Assembly: GCA_002369495.1 (NCBI GenBank)
Contig: DFFD01000203.1
Span: 1 to 8,307 of the forward strand
Direction of reading: 5' to 3'
Length of the DNA stretch: 8,307 nucleotides
DNA from: Lachnospiraceae bacterium UBA3785
GTDB lineage: Bacteria > Bacillota > Clostridia > Lachnospirales > Lachnospiraceae
The position numbers and the translations under genes are program-made. Below the pieces are notes generated by a model that was given only the letters and a program-made list of their open reading frames with translations, did no database searches and had not been told where the DNA came from. This document shows, piece by piece, positions 5,378-8,307 of this stretch. Positions within the stretch are counted from its first letter, which is position 1, and every line of letters begins with the position of its first letter.

Positions 5378-7351
5378 TCAGGCCTGCGCCTTCTTCTTCC
5401 TCAGGATCTGGAACACCAGGATCAGTGCCACGACGCCGATGCCGACCACGTCGGTGAGCGTCCCCGGCACGAGCAGCAGCAGACCCGCCGCGATGAGCAC
5501 GATCCGGAGCACCATCATGAGCTCGCCCTCGATGTAGCCCTCAAGGCCTGCCGCGATCGCGATAATGCCGGCGACGGACGTGATGACAACCTGGATGACC
5601 TCGAGCGGATTTGTATCGATGAGGAGCATCGCCGGGTTGAGCGCGAAGACGTACGGGACGACGAAGGCAGCGATCGCAAGCTTGGTCGCGTTGAGCGCCG
5701 TCTTCATCGGCTTGCTGCGGGCGATCGCGGAGCCCGCGTAGGCCGCCAGCGCGACCGGCGGCGTGATATCCGCGACGATGCCGAAGTAAAATACAAAGAA
5801 ATGCGCCGCCATCGCCGGGATCCCGATCTGGATCAGGATCGGCGCGCAGGTGGAAGCCATGATGCAGTAGTTCGCCGTCGTCGGGACGCCCATGCCGAGA
5901 ACGATGCAGCAGAGCATCGTGAAGAACAGCGCAATGAACTTGGAGCCGTTCGCGATCGTGATGATCGCGGTGATGAGCTGCGAAGCCAGGCCGGTCATCG
6001 CGATGCTGCCCGCGATCACGCCGGCGATCGCGCAGGCGATTGCCACGGAGATCGAGCTCTTGCCGCCGCCGGCGAGGGCTTCGAAGAACATTTTCGGAGT
6101 CATCCGGGAGTCCTTGTTGAAGAGGCTCACGATGATCGCCGCGATGATTGCGATCGCCGCCGAAAATGCCATCGTGTTGCGTCCGCTCGAAACCATATAG
6201 ACGAGGAGGACGAGCGGGATCAGCAGGTATATTTTCCGGATCAGCTTCCCGAATTTCGGGAGCTGGTCGCGGCTGAGGCCCTTGAGCCCGAGCTTCTGCG
6301 CCTCAAGATGCACGCAGATGAAAATGCCCAGGAAATAAAGGATCGCCGGTAATATCGCCCGCACGATAATGTTGGAGTAAGGGACGCCGACGTACTCCGC
6401 CATCAGGAAGGCCGCCGCGCCCATGATTGGAGGCATGATCTGGCCGCCCGTGGAAGCCGCCGCTTCGACCGCACCGGCAAATTCCGGCTTGTACCCGGTC
6501 TTCTTCATCATCGGGATCGTGACGGAGCCTGTGGTGACGGTGTTGCCGACCGAGGAGCCGGAGACCATGCCGCACAGGGCCGAGGAGATGACCGCGACCT
6601 TCGCCGGACCGCCCGAGGACGCGCCGGCCGCGCAGTTCGCCATCTGGATGAAGAAATCCGAGATGCCGGTGCACTCCAGGAAAGATCCGAAAATGATAAA
6701 GACCACGATAAACTTCGCGCAGACCTGGATCGGCGTCGTCAGGATACCGGTCGTGCGGTAAAAGAGACCGATCGTCAGGTTGGTGACGGCTCTTCCGAGA
6801 CCGAGGTTCTTTCCGATCGCGTAATAGTAGAGCGAGTAAATGACAAACACGCTCGCGACGCACAGGATCGGAATGCCGACCGCACGGCGGCAGAGCTCGA
6901 AGGTCGCGAGGATGCCGATGATGCCGATCACGATCTCAAATGGCTTCACGTTCATCATGCCGAGGCGCACGGTGAGGTCCTGCGCATTTGCGACAATGTA
7001 GAAATATGCCCCCGCGCCGAGAATCATGATGATCCAGTCATACCAGGGGATGAAATTTGTCTTCTGCACGCCTTTTCTCGCCGGATACATCAGGTATCCG
7101 ATCACGATGATGCAGCCGACAAATGAGGGGTAGCGGACCAGGTCGAGCCATGTCGCGAACAGCGTGACATAGATGACGAACACGGAAAATGCCGCCATGA
7201 TTGCATACACGATCATGCGCGGCGTGCCCTCCCAGACGCGCGTGTTCGACTCACGGTCGTATTTTTTCATGACCGCTTCCAGCTCAGCCTTCGAAGCGAC
7301 GTCATGCTCCGCCGCAGGATTCATCCTGGGCTCTCTGTCATTCTCTGCCAT
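5378..7351 (-). CDS. TRAP transporter fused permease (4TM/12TM, TAXI type)
   Basis: This 657-aa inner-membrane permease fuses the small DctQ-like and large DctM-like TRAP subunits, as is usual in TAXI systems. A charged cytoplasmic N-terminus (1-44) precedes four hydrophobic segments (about 45-152) and then the large domain. Family-typical stretches include GMVSGSSVGNTVTTG (261-275), EAAASTGGQIMPPIMGAA (296-313), LGMGVPTTANY (485-495) and ADITPPVALAAYAGSA (527-542). The C-terminus has two more hydrophobic segments (about 612-648) and a lysine-rich end. Such permeases import organic acids, generally driven by a sodium gradient, with a solute-binding protein presenting the substrate. The ATG at 7351 follows AGGAG (7362-7358) by 6 bases. 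It is cotranscribed with the solute-binding gene upstream, across an internal terminator. The substrate cannot be read from sequence. Confidence 0.95.
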   Translation of the reverse strand: MAENDREPRMNPAAEHDVASKAELEAVMKKYDRESNTRVWEGTPRMIVYAIMAAFSVFVIYVTLFATWLDLVRYPSFVGCIIVIGYLMYPARKGVQKTNFIPWYDWIIMILGAGAYFYIVANAQDLTVRLGMMNVKPFEIVIGIIGILATFELCRRAVGIPILCVASVFVIYSLYYYAIGKNLGLGRAVTNLTIGLFYRTTGILTTPIQVCAKFIVVFIIFGSFLECTGISDFFIQMANCAAGASSGGPAKVAVISSALCGMVSGSSVGNTVTTGSVTIPMMKKTGYKPEFAGAVEAAASTGGQIMPPIMGAAAFLMAEYVGVPYSNIIVRAILPAILYFLGIFICVHLEAQKLGLKGLSRDQLPKFGKLIRKIYLLIPLVLLVYMVSSGRNTMAFSAAIAIIAAIIVSLFNKDSRMTPKMFFEALAGGGKSSISVAIACAIAGVIAGSIAMTGLASQLITAIITIANGSKFIALFFTMLCCIVLGMGVPTTANYCIMASTCAPILIQIGIPAMAAHFFVFYFGIVADITPPVALAAYAGSAIARSKPMKTALNATKLAIAAFVVPYVFALNPAMLLIDTNPLEVIQVVITSVAGIIAIAAGLEGYIEGELMMVLRIVLIAAGLLLLVPGTLTDVVGIGVVALILVFQILRKKKAQA

Positions 7352-7370
7352 CCGTGTCTCCTTTCATTGG

Positions 7371-7400
7371 AAAAAAGTGCTGCCCCGCATGAGGCAGCAC
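7371..7400 (-). terminator. Intercistronic terminator/attenuator between TAXI protein and permease genes
   Basis: On the minus strand GTGCTGCC (7400-7393), an 8-nt loop and GGCAGCAC (7384-7377) are followed at once by six T (7376-7371). This is a well-formed intrinsic terminator 22 bases after the solute-binding stop codon and 8 bases before the permease ribosome site. Partial readthrough would give more binding protein than permease, as is common in binding-protein-dependent transporters. Confidence 0.75.
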
Positions 7401-7422
7401 CCGCCGTTTTCTGGTTTCAGTA

Positions 7423-8307
7423 TCAGTCAGCCGTCTCGACCGTGATGCCTTTTTCAGCGAAATACTTCGCAGCGCCCGCGTGGAACGGAACCGCGATGCC
7501 GTCTGTCGCGAAGTCGAGAGAGAGCTCAGCGCCCTTGCCGTGCAGGGCAGCAATGTCGGCAGCCCCGTCGAAAATGGTCTTGGTGATCGTGTAGGCGACC
7601 TCCTCATCCATGTCGGCGCTGGCGATCAGGGTAGCCTTGACCGTGATGGTCGTGGCATCCTCGTCAAAACCCTTGTAAGTGCCGCCCGGGATCTGAAGGG
7701 AAGCATACCACGGGCAGTCCGCAAGAAGCTTCTGCATGTGCTCATCGTCGATGGAGATGAGGTAAACCGGCTTGGCTGTAGCCAGCTCGGTGACAGCGTT
7801 GGTCGGAGCGCCTGCGCAGATGAACGCGACGTCGATCTTGCCGTCCTTGAGGCTCTCAGCGGAATCACCGAAGGACTGGTAGATCGGCTTGATGTCGTCA
7901 AGGCTGAGGCCGTAGGCAGCGAGGACGTCGATCGTGTTGTAGTAGGTGCCGGAGCCGACGTCGCCGACGCAGACGTTCTTGCCCGCGAAATCAGCGACCG
8001 ACTTGATCTCCGGGTCGCAGGTGACCATCTGGACCGCCTCCGAATAGAGACCGCCGATGACACGGAAATCGCTCATCGCGCCGGTCGTCTCGAAGGAGTT
8101 CGTGCCGTTGTATGCGTAGGTCATGACGTCGGACTGGACCGTCGCGAGCTCAACCGTCTTGTTGAGGACGATATCGCTGATGTTGGCCGCGGAACCGCCG
8201 GAGGAGACCACATTGATCTTGACGCCGGTGTTCTGGCCGATGTAGCTGGCAAGGACGCCGCCGAACGCATAGTAGGTGCCGGACTCGCCGCCGGTGCCCA
8301 TGGTCAG
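7423..8307 (-). CDS. TAXI-family TRAP transporter solute-binding protein (N-terminus outside window)
   Basis: This is the extracytoplasmic receptor of the TRAP-TAXI transporter. It binds the substrate outside the membrane and delivers it to the fused permease encoded next. Within the window, 294 codons are open from the right edge to the TGA at 7425-7423. The first visible residues, LTMGTGGESGTYYAFGG, are the typical start of the mature TAXI domain, so the signal peptide or lipoprotein signal lies beyond 8307. The ATG at 8301 is internal, not the start, because the reading frame stays open and the family motif begins before it. Other family-like stretches are VVSSGGSAANI (about 29-39 of the visible part) and VCVGDVGSGTYYNT, near the middle. 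The closest known substrates of TAXI systems are mostly dicarboxylates and amino acids. None can be assigned here. Confidence 0.93.
   Translation of the reverse strand: MTMGTGGESGTYYAFGGVLASYIGQNTGVKINVVSSGGSAANISDIVLNKTVELATVQSDVMTYAYNGTNSFETTGAMSDFRVIGGLYSEAVQMVTCDPEIKSVADFAGKNVCVGDVGSGTYYNTIDVLAAYGLSLDDIKPIYQSFGDSAESLKDGKIDVAFICAGAPTNAVTELATAKPVYLISIDDEHMQKLLADCPWYASLQIPGGTYKGFDEDATTITVKATLIASADMDEEVAYTITKTIFDGAADIAALHGKGAELSLDFATDGIAVPFHAGAAKYFAEKGITVETAD

Noticed and set aside
1..8307. CRISPR array, tRNA, rRNA or phage genes
   Set aside because: No regularly spaced direct repeats, no tRNA cloverleaf or rRNA-like stretch, and no phage or integrase motif was seen on either strand.

Overview
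The window looks like chromosomal DNA from a GC-rich, strictly anaerobic Bacillota (Clostridia-type) bacterium. The strongest clue is a single-polypeptide flavodiiron protein / short-spaced rubredoxin / NADH:rubredoxin oxidoreductase fusion, a form known from Clostridia. Supporting signs are strong AGGAGG-type ribosome sites, intrinsic terminators and AT-rich intergenic spacers between GC-rich genes. The genus cannot be named from the sequence alone.

Layout, left to right. (1) hisB (histidine biosynthesis) runs leftward and ends close to the window edge. (2) A 239-bp divergent spacer holds a 77-bp palindromic repeat built on GGGGACGGTTCT, plus weak candidate promoters for both flanking genes. 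(3) The 839-aa flavodiiron fusion runs rightward. (4) A second hairpin with the same GGGACGGTTCT outer arms lies between the convergent fusion gene and a PAP2-family phosphatase gene, and encloses a terminator-like core. (5) The PAP2 gene runs leftward from a TTG start, with a perfect 15-bp hairpin in its leader. (6) A PfkB-family sugar kinase resembling 2-keto-3-deoxygluconate kinase runs leftward. Its promoter overlaps a long dyad that would also act as the terminator of the operon behind it. (7) A TAXI-type TRAP transporter runs leftward: a solute-binding protein cut by the right window edge, an intrinsic terminator/attenuator, then a fused 4TM/12TM permease. No gap without a gene exceeds 300 bases.

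How the genes relate. The fusion protein carries every domain needed to move electrons from NADH through FAD, rubredoxin iron and FMN to a diiron site that reduces O2 (or NO) in the cytoplasm, so it should be a self-contained oxygen-defence enzyme. The TAXI protein and permease form a sodium-type secondary uptake system for an organic acid. The kinase lies just downstream of it and could act on an imported or derived sugar acid, but its separate promoter and the intervening terminator make that link tentative. hisB and the PAP2 phosphatase look like unrelated housekeeping neighbours.

I see no clearly new biological system. The parts most worth a second look are the two related GGGACGGTTCT repeats that bracket the fusion gene, the dual promoter/terminator dyad upstream of the kinase, and the attenuator between the transporter subunits.
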